Source of the DNA: Arenibacter certesii DSM 19833 | GTDB taxonomy: Bacteria > Bacteroidota > Bacteroidia > Flavobacteriales > Flavobacteriaceae | Assembly (NCBI RefSeq): GCF_000429545.1 | Contig: NZ_AUCB01000006.1 | Coordinates: 124,001-188,000 of the forward strand | Direction of reading: 5' to 3' | DNA: 64,000 bases | Shown: positions 44,511-53,741 of the stretch, one piece after another | How the letters are laid out: each line of letters starts with the position of its first letter | Numbering within the stretch: the stretch's first letter is position 1 | Notes under the pieces: generated by a model | Database searches by the model: none | The model's input: only the letters and a program-made list of their open reading frames with translations | Told to the model about the DNA's origin: nothing | Program-made: the position numbers and the translations under genes

Positions 44511-47500
44511 ATGAGCAAATTACAAAAGAACACAGACAAAGAATTTAAACTGTCTTCGTGGGCCATAGATAATCCATCTGTCGTTTATGTGATGATCGGG
44601 ATATTTCTATGGATCGGAATGTCCGCCTACTTTGCTATGCCAAGGGAAGACTTTCCAGAGATTATAGAGACAAAGATTTATATAAGCACTCCCTATCCCG
44701 GAAACACCGCTGAGGATATAGAACGCTTGATAACCGACCCGTTAGAGGATAGGCTAAAAAGCGTGAGCAATGTGGTAGAGATAGTTTCTACCTCCCAAGA
44801 AGATTATGCCATTATCACGGTAGAGTTTGATGAAGAAATTACAGTAGAGGCTGCAAAGCAAAAGGTAAAGGATGAAGTAGACTCAGAAAAAGCTAGTGAG
44901 GATTGGCCCACATTTAACGGCGCCAAAGTAGAGCCCAATGTGTTCGACCTTAATTTTTCCGAGGAAGTACCAATTATGAACATCAATTTTACTGGGGATT
45001 ACCCTGTGGAAAAATTAAAGGAATTTGCTGAATATCTCCAAGATGAGATAGAAGATCTTCCCGAAATAAAGAAAGCCGATATCCGTGGTGCTCAAGAAAA
45101 AGAGGTAGAAATAGCTGTAGATATCTACAAAATGATGGCGGCTAAAGTTAGTTTTGATGATGTAATCCAAGCGATAAGCAGTGGAAATATGACCATGTCT
45201 GCTGGGAACCTCCAAGCTAGCGGTCAACGCCGTACCATCCGGATAATAGGGGAAGTGGATGATCCCAAGGAATTAAAGGATTTTGTAGTAAAATCTGAGA
45301 ATGGCGCCGTATACCTAAGAAATATTGCGGAAATACGATTTGAGGAAAAGGAAAAAACCACCTATGCCCGAGAGTTTGGGGAGAGTGTAGTGATGCTAGA
45401 TGTTAAAAAACGTGCTGGCCGTAATGCCATTTCCGCAGCAGACCAAATCCGGGAAATTGTAAAAACCACCCAAGCCAATTATTTTCCGGCAGACCTTCAC
45501 ATTTCCATTGCCAATGATTCATCTACCAGAACACTTAACCAGGTAGATGACCTTGTTAACAATATTATTTTTGGGATCATCTTGGTAGTTACCGTACTCA
45601 TGTTCTTCTTAGGATTTAGAAATGCCCTTTTCGTAGGGTTTGCTATTCCTATGTCCATGTTTATGTCATTCATGGTCTTATCCTTGTTGGGATACACCTT
45701 AAACACCATGATTCTCTTTGGAATGATCATGGGACTGGGAATGTTGGTAGATAATGGTATTGTAGTGGTAGAGAACGTCTACCGATTAATGGATGAGGGC
45801 ATGCCTAGGATAGAAGCCGCCAAAAAAGGAATTGGAGAAATTGCTTTTCCGATCATTATTTCTACGGCAACCACCGTAGCCGCATTTGTTCCCTTAGGGC
45901 TATGGCCAGGAATTTTTGGACAATTTATGATCTTCTTCCCAATTACTCTTTCCGTTGTTTTGGGATCTTCCCTAGTAGTGGCCATTTTTATGAATTCCAT
46001 GTTAGTTTCCCAATTTATGGATACAGACGAGAAAGAACTTACTCTGAAGCAATTAATTAGAATAAGTATAATCTTAGGTGGAATTGGAATATTAATTTTA
46101 TTGTTCGGTGGTGCAATGCGTGGTTTTGGTTCTGTGATGATAGTTACCGCAATCATGTTCTGGGCCTATAAGTACCTACTTAAAAAATGGGCCATAAGGT
46201 TTCAGAGAAATGTGATGACCCGTTTTGAAAATTGGTATGAAAAACGATTGATTCACGCTCTTCGGGGAAAAAATGTATACTGGTATTTTGGAATAACCGC
46301 CTTACTATTGGTGAGCGTATTTATATTATTTGGCAAATCCGTGGAAAGTGGAAGGACCAATATAGAATTCTTTCCAGACAATAGGCCCAACGAAATTTAT
46401 GTATACATAGAATACCCGGAAGGTACTTCTATTGAAAAGACCAATGAATTAACGCTGGATGTAGAGAAAAGAGTGTATGCCATTCTTAATGATGGGGAAT
46501 ACATGCATAATGGCGAAAACTTTATGATTACTTCTGCGGTCTCACAGGTTGGAGAAGGGGCCGGTAACCCAATGACCGACGGAGGATCCACAGCAGAAAT
46601 GCCCCACAGAGGAAAATTAACCGTAAACTTCAGTGAATTTAAATTCCGTAGAGGAATAGATACCGAAGACATTAGAGCCAAAGTACAGGCTGGTCTAAGC
46701 GGTATTTATCCCGGAGTGGCCATATCTGTAGAAAAGGATGCCAACGGTCCACCAGCAGGATATGCAATAAATATAGAATTAGAGGGCAAGGATTATGACG
46801 AGCTAATTAATACAGCCGAAAATATTAGAAACTTTATCAATAGTAAAAGTATTGCTGGAATAGAGGAAATAAAGATCGATGTTAATAAGAGTAAGCCTTC
46901 CATGCAAGTTATTGTGGATCGTAAAAAAGCAGGAGAACTTGGAGTATCCGTTGGTCAGGTTGGTAACCAATTGCGTAGGTCTTTATTTGGGGAAAAAGCA
47001 GGAATTTATAAGGAAGGTGGGGATGATTACGATATCAACGTCAGGTTTAATCAGGAACTCCGCTATAATAGAAGTGCTCTTTTTAATCAAAACATCATTT
47101 TTAGGGATCCATCTAACGGACAGATCAAGGAAATTCCAATATCTGCAGTAGCTACCGAAAAGAACACTTCTTCTTTTAGTGCCATAAAACATAGGGATGG
47201 CAAACGTGTAGTTACGATTTACTCTGGTCTGCAACCTGGTTTTACAGACGCAGCGGCAGTAGTGGCCGAAATTCAGAAAGAAATGGAAGAGTTCAAAGAT
47301 CTTCCTAACGGAATTAAAATTGATTATACAGGACAAATTGAAGAGCAAAACAAACAGATGCTTTTCTTAGTAGGTGCTTTCTTTACTGGGTTGGGACTTA
47401 TTATGTTGATATTAATTTTTCAATTTGGAGGCATATCTAAGCCCATAATTATTATGATTGCCATTTTCCTGAGTTTTATTGGAGTTTTTGGCGGGATAAT

Positions 47501-48011
47501 GATTACAGGATGGTCCTTTGTGATTATGATGACCATGATGGGAATTATTTCCCTGGCAGGAATTGTAGTGAACAATGGGGTGGTACTTTTGGATTACACC
47601 CAATTATTAATAGACAGAAAGAAAGTAAAGTTGGACATGGACGATGCTGACCTATTAACCAAACCCCAAGTTACCGAGGCTATTGTTCAAGGTGGTAAGG
47701 CTAGGTTACGACCAGTTCTTCTTACAGCAATCACCACTGTTTTAGGGTTAATTCCTTTGGCAATTGGTTTAAATATCGATTTCTTTTCCCTGTTTTCTGA
47801 TTTTAACCCGCATATCTATGTTGGAGGGGACAATGTGGTGTTCTGGGGACCTTTGGCATGGACCGTTATTTTTGGGCTAATAGTAGCCACTTTCCTTACC
47901 TTGATAATTGTTCCAGTGCTATTCTATATTAGTTATAGAATGAAAATAGCGTGGAGACGCAAAAAGGACAGATCTAAAGAAGAACCCAAGGATGTTCTTG
48001 TGACAGAATAA
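44511..48011 (+). CDS. RND-family efflux pump (AcrB-type inner-membrane transporter)
   Basis: This 1166-residue proton-driven exporter has twelve predicted helices, with large periplasmic loops at about 45-340 and 620-910. Proton-relay acidic residue lies in GMIMGLGMLVDNGIVVVEN; PGNTAEDIERLITDPLED is the early porter motif. It is longer than the typical 1030-1050 residues because of an extra hydrophobic part (about 510-555) and a C-terminal charged tail. It resembles the hydrophobe/amphiphile exporters, with unknown substrates. It is the last gene of the tetR operon, followed by a terminator. Confidence 0.92.
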   Translation: MSKLQKNTDKEFKLSSWAIDNPSVVYVMIGIFLWIGMSAYFAMPREDFPEIIETKIYISTPYPGNTAEDIERLITDPLEDRLKSVSNVVEIVSTSQEDYAIITVEFDEEITVEAAKQKVKDEVDSEKASEDWPTFNGAKVEPNVFDLNFSEEVPIMNINFTGDYPVEKLKEFAEYLQDEIEDLPEIKKADIRGAQEKEVEIAVDIYKMMAAKVSFDDVIQAISSGNMTMSAGNLQASGQRRTIRIIGEVDDPKELKDFVVKSENGAVYLRNIAEIRFEEKEKTTYAREFGESVVMLDVKKRAGRNAISAADQIREIVKTTQANYFPADLHISIANDSSTRTLNQVDDLVNNIIFGIILVVTVLMFFLGFRNALFVGFAIPMSMFMSFMVLSLLGYTLNTMILFGMIMGLGMLVDNGIVVVENVYRLMDEGMPRIEAAKKGIGEIAFPIIISTATTVAAFVPLGLWPGIFGQFMIFFPITLSVVLGSSLVVAIFMNSMLVSQFMDTDEKELTLKQLIRISIILGGIGILILLFGGAMRGFGSVMIVTAIMFWAYKYLLKKWAIRFQRNVMTRFENWYEKRLIHALRGKNVYWYFGITALLLVSVFILFGKSVESGRTNIEFFPDNRPNEIYVYIEYPEGTSIEKTNELTLDVEKRVYAILNDGEYMHNGENFMITSAVSQVGEGAGNPMTDGGSTAEMPHRGKLTVNFSEFKFRRGIDTEDIRAKVQAGLSGIYPGVAISVEKDANGPPAGYAINIELEGKDYDELINTAENIRNFINSKSIAGIEEIKIDVNKSKPSMQVIVDRKKAGELGVSVGQVGNQLRRSLFGEKAGIYKEGGDDYDINVRFNQELRYNRSALFNQNIIFRDPSNGQIKEIPISAVATEKNTSSFSAIKHRDGKRVVTIYSGLQPGFTDAAAVVAEIQKEMEEFKDLPNGIKIDYTGQIEEQNKQMLFLVGAFFTGLGLIMLILIFQFGGISKPIIIMIAIFLSFIGVFGGIMITGWSFVIMMTMMGIISLAGIVVNNGVVLLDYTQLLIDRKKVKLDMDDADLLTKPQVTEAIVQGGKARLRPVLLTAITTVLGLIPLAIGLNIDFFSLFSDFNPHIYVGGDNVVFWGPLAWTVIFGLIVATFLTLIIVPVLFYISYRMKIAWRRKKDRSKEEPKDVLVTE

Positions 48012-48014
48012 AAA

Positions 48015-48048
48015 ATAAAGCGACCAATTATGGTCGCTTTATTTTTTT
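48015..48048. terminator. Bidirectional terminator
   Basis: ATAAAGCGACCA, a 4-base loop and TGGTCGCTTTAT form a perfect 12-base-pair stem with T runs on both strands. It sits between the convergent RND and sulfatase genes. Confidence 0.88.
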
Positions 48049-48090
48049 AAGAGCGTTGCCCTATCCAGTAAATTTCCTTTTTCTATGATT

Positions 48091-49608
48091 TTAAGTCCTC
48101 TCCTTTTCAAAGTCGGACTTCATTGCTTCTAATTTTTCGGGATGGCTTGTTGCCAAATTATTCCTTTGCCCTGGATCGTCCTTTATATTATAAAGTTGGT
48201 ATTCCAAATCCCTCCCCGTTTCAATATTTACTTGTTTAATTAATTTAGCACCTTTATGTGGGGGTATAAGCACCCAATCACCTTGGCGGAAAGTAAATAT
48301 ATTGTTCTGCCCCAGAATGATACTTTCCCTTCCTCTATCAGATTTCCCTAGAAATGCATCTAAGATATCCTGACTGTCTGGGGTGGTGTTCTCTTGCCCG
48401 GTAAGGGCAGCAAAAGAAGCAGTAAAATCCATCTGAGAAACCAACGCATCAGAGACTCCTGGTTCTATTGTTCCTTTCCATCGCACCATAAAGGGCACGT
48501 GGGTACCGGCATCAAAAAGACTGTATTTACCACCTCTTAGAGAACCTGCTGGGGTGTGATTCCCATTTTTTTCCACTGCATCATCGTGGTAGCCATCATC
48601 CAATACCGGACCATTATCACTAGTGAAAATCACAATCGTATTTTCCGCAAGTCCCAATTCATCTAACTTGTCCAAAAACTGGCCTACGGACCAATCTGCT
48701 TCCACTATTACATCACCACGTGGTCCAAGTCCAGATGCACCAACAAAACGAGGATGCGGCACCCTAGGCACATGAGGTTGGTGTAGACTATAGAATAAGA
48801 AAAATGGGTTATCCTTATTTTCCGTCACATATTTTATGGATTCCCGTAGAAAATCATCGTTCATATCCTCGTCTATGAATAGGGCAGACTTACCACCTTT
48901 CATAAAGCCGATTCGTGAGATACCATTGTGAACACTCATATCATGCCCATGACTCGGATGCATCTTTAAAAGTTCTGGATTATCTTTTCCAGTAGGTTCT
49001 CCATCAAAGTTCTTATTGTAACTTACCTCTAACGGATCATCTGCAGTTAAACCTACCACTTTATGATTTTCTACATAAACGGAGGGCACTCTATCATTGG
49101 TCGAGGCCATAATATAAGCATAGTCAAAGCCTATTTCTAAAGGGCCCGGCTTAATTTCCCCATTCCAGTCCAGTTCCTCTCCTCCAAGACCCAAATGCCA
49201 TTTTCCTACTACCCCGGTCGTATAACCAGCCCCTTTTAACATTGATGGTAAGGTTTGTTTTCCCAGATCGAATAACAACGGTGCGTTCCCAGGTAATACT
49301 TGAGCTTTTGTTTGGCGAAATGGGTAAGTGCCGGCCAGTAATGAAAATCTACTTGGAGTACAAGTGGGAGAAGTAGCATACCCATTCGTGAATTGAATCC
49401 CCTCTTTGGCAATCCTATCCATATTAGGAGTTAAAAGCGTAGTTGACCCGTAACTACTAACGTCACCAAAGCCTAGATCATCTGCGTAAATAATCACGAT
49501 ATTGGGTGGAACAGGTTCCTTTGAAACAGCTATATTGTCTTTTTTTTCCGACTTGCAACTCATGCAAAATAGGGTGAGTACTACAGGAAATAAGTAGAAA
49601 ATTCTCAT
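48091..49608 (-). CDS. Sulfatase (arylsulfatase A-like), lipoprotein
   Basis: This 505-residue sulfatase has a lipoprotein signal (LTLFCMSCKSEKK, cysteine near 18). Calcium ligands are in IIYADDLGFGDV (D43, D44). The catalytic cysteine is in SPTCTPSRFSLLAG: C83-T-P-S-R is the site converted to formylglycine. KWHLG and IVIFTSDNGP complete the active site. Such enzymes remove sulfate from marine polysaccharides or other esters. A formylglycine-generating enzyme is not seen nearby. It stands alone, converging with the RND operon. Confidence 0.9.
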   Translation of the reverse strand: MRIFYLFPVVLTLFCMSCKSEKKDNIAVSKEPVPPNIVIIYADDLGFGDVSSYGSTTLLTPNMDRIAKEGIQFTNGYATSPTCTPSRFSLLAGTYPFRQTKAQVLPGNAPLLFDLGKQTLPSMLKGAGYTTGVVGKWHLGLGGEELDWNGEIKPGPLEIGFDYAYIMASTNDRVPSVYVENHKVVGLTADDPLEVSYNKNFDGEPTGKDNPELLKMHPSHGHDMSVHNGISRIGFMKGGKSALFIDEDMNDDFLRESIKYVTENKDNPFFLFYSLHQPHVPRVPHPRFVGASGLGPRGDVIVEADWSVGQFLDKLDELGLAENTIVIFTSDNGPVLDDGYHDDAVEKNGNHTPAGSLRGGKYSLFDAGTHVPFMVRWKGTIEPGVSDALVSQMDFTASFAALTGQENTTPDSQDILDAFLGKSDRGRESIILGQNNIFTFRQGDWVLIPPHKGAKLIKQVNIETGRDLEYQLYNIKDDPGQRNNLATSHPEKLEAMKSDFEKERT

Positions 49609-49812
49609 AATAATATCTTAGGGTTTAAAAGTGTGAACTGGATTATTTAAATTAACGGACTAATTTAAAGAAATAAAATAATTGAAAGGTGTCTCGTAAT
49701 CACTTTCAATTTGCTGTGTGGATAAAGATCTGAATTATTTGGGGTTTATTAGCGCTGCAATAGAAGCATTCCTATTTAATAATAACCATAGATTCCGCAA
49801 AAAAATAATAGA

Positions 49813-50214
49813 TTACAAATCCCTTCCTTCCAATTTATTTTTCAGCAAATTAATTTTATCCTTTGAAAGCGGCTTTTCAATGAAATCAAAGACCACATCA
49901 TAAGTTTTAGCCGTTTGCACTTCTACAGAATCTATTGAAGAACTTAGTACGAATAGAAGCACTTTACATTTTTTGGAAGATTTACTGAACTCGTCTAGAA
50001 ATTCCCATCCATCCATTACAGGCATGTTAAGGTCTAAAAAAATAATATCGGGAAAACTCTCGTCATTTCTAGGCAATATGTTTTCCAGTGCGTCTTTCCC
50101 ATTAGTAAACACCTCTATATTAGAGCAGAAATTATTTTTAGTAAGCATTCTCTTTGCGCCAAAAACAAATATTGGATCATCATCAATTATACATACTTGT
50201 CTAATTATTTTCAT
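49813..50214 (-). CDS. Single-domain response regulator (receiver only)
   Basis: This 133-residue CheY-like receiver has acidic residues IIDDDP (9-14), phosphoacceptor D61 in IIFLDLNMPVMDGW and the K/P near FDFIEKPLSKDK. It has no DNA-binding or output domain. It overlaps the 3' end of the histidine kinase gene by 14 bases, so the pair is co-translated and the kinase is the obvious phosphodonor. Its own target is unknown. Confidence 0.92.
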   Translation of the reverse strand: MKIIRQVCIIDDDPIFVFGAKRMLTKNNFCSNIEVFTNGKDALENILPRNDESFPDIIFLDLNMPVMDGWEFLDEFSKSSKKCKVLLFVLSSSIDSVEVQTAKTYDVVFDFIEKPLSKDKINLLKNKLEGRDL

Positions 50215-53200
50215 GTCTAAAGTAAGTTATAAAGTTGGCACCCTTGTCCACTTCGCTTTCCACCACTATTTTACCCCCCATTGCTTCCACTTGATTCTTG
50301 CATATAAACAATCCCACTCCACGAGCATCGGGATGGTTGTGAAAGGTCTTGTACATTCCAAATAATTTGGCACTATATCGTTCCAAGTCAATTCCCATTC
50401 CATTGTCCTTTACACTTAAGTATACATAAGCTCCTTCAATTCCGGCAGTAATTAAAATGTGATGTTTGCGATCTGGGGATTTATATTTTATGGCATTGGT
50501 TAAGTAGTTCAACAAAATACTTTCCAAATAAGCATGAACCGCAAATACATTAAGGTCTTTATTAATATTAATCTCTATAGTGGATCCCGACTGTTTAGCC
50601 AATGACTCTATAGATTTAACTGCCATCCGAACATTTTCCAACAAATTTTGTGAGGAGAGGGTAGTACTCACTTTAGAATTTATTTCAACTATTTCATTTA
50701 AATGACAAATAGTATCGTTCATATTTTCCGATACAATTTTTATATTCTTAAAATACTCATTTTCAACAATTATGGACTCTTCTTCCTCCGCCAAATCTAA
50801 AAGCATTGAAATGTTGCTTGTATGTGATCTTAGGTTATGGGAAACGATATGGGCAAAATTCACTAATCGATTATTGTGTTCGGTTAAATTATCTGTCATT
50901 TGCTTTTTATCCGTAATATCTTCTAATTGAGATACAAAATGAAGAAAATCACCTTTTTCATTTTTAACCGCAGATAACGAGACATTTGCCCAAATAACAT
51001 GGCCATTTTTATGAATGTAGCGCTTCTCCAGTTTGTAAGAATCCCTTTCTCTTCCTAAAAGTTGGGACATTAGTTCCTCGGTTTTTTTTAAATCCTCGGG
51101 GTGCGTAATGTCGAAAAAAGACAAATTACGCATCTCCTCTTCAGAATACCCTAAAATAGCGGTCATACTAATATTTGATCTTTGCAATTTTCCATTTAAA
51201 TCGAGAATTCCCATACCGGTGTGCGCATGCTCAAAAGTAAGCCTTAGCTCCTCTTCCTTAATGGCTAGTTCATTTAATGCTACCGTTTCTTTATCCACAT
51301 CCTGAAAAAAACCATAAAATCTTCTACACTTGCCATCCACAAAATCGGATATTCCAATTATTCTAGACCAAAATGTTCTCCCCGTGTTACTCGTTACTTG
51401 GATAATATGATTAAAGCCTATCCCCTCCTCTAACGCCAGTTTAATGGATTTCTTTATCGTACCCCGATGTTTCCCTTTTTTAATAAAGGTATACACATCT
51501 TCTAAGGTGGGAGAATAATTCTCTGGGACCCCAGCCATTTGCTTTATCATGGGACTCCAATTAGAAATTCCCGCAGCTAAATCCATCTCCCAAATACCAA
51601 TATTTGCCACATCATTAATCCGACTTATCAGGTCTGCATTATGTTGTAATGAAAGTTCATTCAGTTTACGTTCCGTAATGTCCAATACCTGCAACACATA
51701 ATGCATTACTTCACCATCTTGATTATGTATGGCAGAAATTGAACTGTTGGTCCATACCACGGATCCATTCTTATGAATATATCTATAATCGTAACGCAGA
51801 TTGGAGCGCTTTCCCGAAAACAGCTCACTTATGGGCTCCTTATTTGCCTCGAAGTCCTTAGGATGACTGATATCAGAAAATTCCATATTTTTCATTTCTG
51901 CTTCGGTATAACCAAACATTTCGCAAAAACTGGTATTGGCCTGTAGCAATCTATTTGTTAGGCTTATAAATGCCATTCCCATGGCAGAGTGGTTAAAGCT
52001 CTGCCTAAATTCCTCTTCCCTTAGTCTAATTTTCAGCTGTATATTCTCAATAACATCCACATCTTGTATAAGCCCATAAAATCTTACACATTGTCCATTT
52101 GTAAATTCTGACAAACCTATTAAACGAATCCATTTTACAGTTCCATTATTAGATTTTATTTGTATCTGTTCTTTAAATTCCATGGGACTTTGAGCCGCTT
52201 TTTCCATAAGGGATACAATTCGATCCCTGTTTTCTCCTTCCACAATAAATTGTAAGCCAGATTCTATGGTTGGAATAAAATCTTCAGAAACCTCATATAT
52301 TTCTCTGGTCACCTTACTCCATAAAACACTCTCATTTTGAAGATCAATTTCCCAATGTCCAATTTTAGCTGCTTCATTTGAGCGTTCCAAAAGATCTTTA
52401 TATTTTAAAACAAGCTCTTCATTAGCCTTTTTTTCGGTTATATCATAATGCATCCCAGACACCATTTCTGGTTTGCCTTGATTGTCGTATGCCGTTATTT
52501 CCCCACGACAAAAAATCCAGACCCAGTGTCCTTTTTTATGTCGCATCCGAAACTCTACCTCGTAAGTGCCCTCGTTTTTGAGGAGTTTATCTATACTTAA
52601 AATCAGTTCCTCCTTATCCTCGGGATGGACAAGGTTATAGAACACTTGGGAGGTCATTGGTTCTAGTTCGGCTAAAGAATAACCTATCATCTCTGCCCAT
52701 ATATCATTACAAAATGCCTCGCCAGTATTAATATTTCCTCCCCAAATCCCTAGTTTTACCCCTTCAATGACATCTATATAACGGTCCTTTTTTAATGCGT
52801 TCTGCTTCTTAGTCTTTCTATATTTATCTAAATGAATAGCGATCCCCATTAACCTGTTTGGATTGCCTAGTTCATCATAAGCAATAGCACCTCTAAAGTT
52901 TATAATTAGCGAATACCCTATTCTATGCCTACAAGCTACTTCTACATCAAAAGGAACCTGTTTTGGATTGGCAAGGTGATTATTATACGCTTCTATAATA
53001 AAAAGAAGGTTTTCCTGGTCTATTAAGGAGAACCAGTCAAAACTGTCTTGCTGTAAGGGAGCAGTATCATAGCCAAGAAGTTGCCAAAACGCATCGTTTA
53101 AAAGGCCATTCTTAGGATTCTTAAGATCCCAAAACCATAATCCATCCAGAACATCTTGTCCCATTAGATTGAAAAACGTAGACTCGTTTTCTATCCACTC

Positions 53201-53227
53201 CTCAAACTCTATCTGCAAACTACTCAT
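50201..53227 (-). CDS. Six-PAS sensor histidine kinase
   Basis: This 1008-residue soluble kinase has six successive PAS/PAC units, judged by six PAC-like ends (for example GMHYDITEKKANEE, GLIQDVDVIENI, QVLDITERKLNE, GFFQDVDKETVA, QLEDITDKKQ). The H-box is FAHIVSHNLRSHTSN (about residue 790). ATP-binding motifs are YLTNAIKYKSPDR, VKDNGMGIDLERY and RGVGLFICKNQVEAMGGKI. PAS units 3/5 and 4/6 are similar to each other, suggesting duplication of a two-PAS unit. No membrane segment is seen. It overlaps the receiver gene. Confidence 0.9.
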   Translation of the reverse strand: MSSLQIEFEEWIENESTFFNLMGQDVLDGLWFWDLKNPKNGLLNDAFWQLLGYDTAPLQQDSFDWFSLIDQENLLFIIEAYNNHLANPKQVPFDVEVACRHRIGYSLIINFRGAIAYDELGNPNRLMGIAIHLDKYRKTKKQNALKKDRYIDVIEGVKLGIWGGNINTGEAFCNDIWAEMIGYSLAELEPMTSQVFYNLVHPEDKEELILSIDKLLKNEGTYEVEFRMRHKKGHWVWIFCRGEITAYDNQGKPEMVSGMHYDITEKKANEELVLKYKDLLERSNEAAKIGHWEIDLQNESVLWSKVTREIYEVSEDFIPTIESGLQFIVEGENRDRIVSLMEKAAQSPMEFKEQIQIKSNNGTVKWIRLIGLSEFTNGQCVRFYGLIQDVDVIENIQLKIRLREEEFRQSFNHSAMGMAFISLTNRLLQANTSFCEMFGYTEAEMKNMEFSDISHPKDFEANKEPISELFSGKRSNLRYDYRYIHKNGSVVWTNSSISAIHNQDGEVMHYVLQVLDITERKLNELSLQHNADLISRINDVANIGIWEMDLAAGISNWSPMIKQMAGVPENYSPTLEDVYTFIKKGKHRGTIKKSIKLALEEGIGFNHIIQVTSNTGRTFWSRIIGISDFVDGKCRRFYGFFQDVDKETVALNELAIKEEELRLTFEHAHTGMGILDLNGKLQRSNISMTAILGYSEEEMRNLSFFDITHPEDLKKTEELMSQLLGRERDSYKLEKRYIHKNGHVIWANVSLSAVKNEKGDFLHFVSQLEDITDKKQMTDNLTEHNNRLVNFAHIVSHNLRSHTSNISMLLDLAEEEESIIVENEYFKNIKIVSENMNDTICHLNEIVEINSKVSTTLSSQNLLENVRMAVKSIESLAKQSGSTIEININKDLNVFAVHAYLESILLNYLTNAIKYKSPDRKHHILITAGIEGAYVYLSVKDNGMGIDLERYSAKLFGMYKTFHNHPDARGVGLFICKNQVEAMGGKIVVESEVDKGANFITYFRHENN

Positions 53228-53741
53228 ACACGATGTGTAAATAATATCCTATGTTTATAAATATATTTATTTTTAACCAATCTAGTCTACTCTGACAGTC
53301 AATATTTTAATGCACGCTCTAAAGGGGTATATTAACTATTTCCTCTTAGACCCACTATATCCCAGCGGACATTCCATAACTATGATTATCCTAAAGTAAA
53401 CGAATAGAAATCGGATTTATTTAATGGAGAGTTATTGCCGTAATTAATGCATTATTTTAAATGTGAGAAACCAAAAAAACAGATTGAGCTTAAAAATCGA
53501 TCCTATAAATATATACAATAATTATGGATCCTTTAACTTCAAGGATTTACCTTTCTTAGACGGTCTTCAGTTTCTTTATAAAAGCGAGGAAATAAAAACC
53601 AAAAACACAACATATTAAATTTTGCTTTATTTTATTGATTGACTATTATTTAACCATTTTAATTACAAACAAAAAAAGGCTCCAGAGTAAACTCTGAAGC
53701 CTTCGTGCAAAAGCACCTTTGATTACTAATTAAACTAATTG
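53228..53741. other. Intergenic stretch with PEP carboxylase terminator
   Basis: No coding frame is visible between the kinase and ppc. The only clear structure is the ppc terminator at its right end. The AT-rich remainder presumably includes the kinase promoter, although I could not pick out a convincing TTG/TAnnTTTG pair. Confidence 0.4.
53676..53703 (-). terminator. Terminator after ppc
   Basis: On the minus strand AAGGCTTCAGAGT, TTA and ACTCTGGAGCCTT form a strong hairpin followed by seven or more T residues, 38 bases after the ppc stop. Confidence 0.85.
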
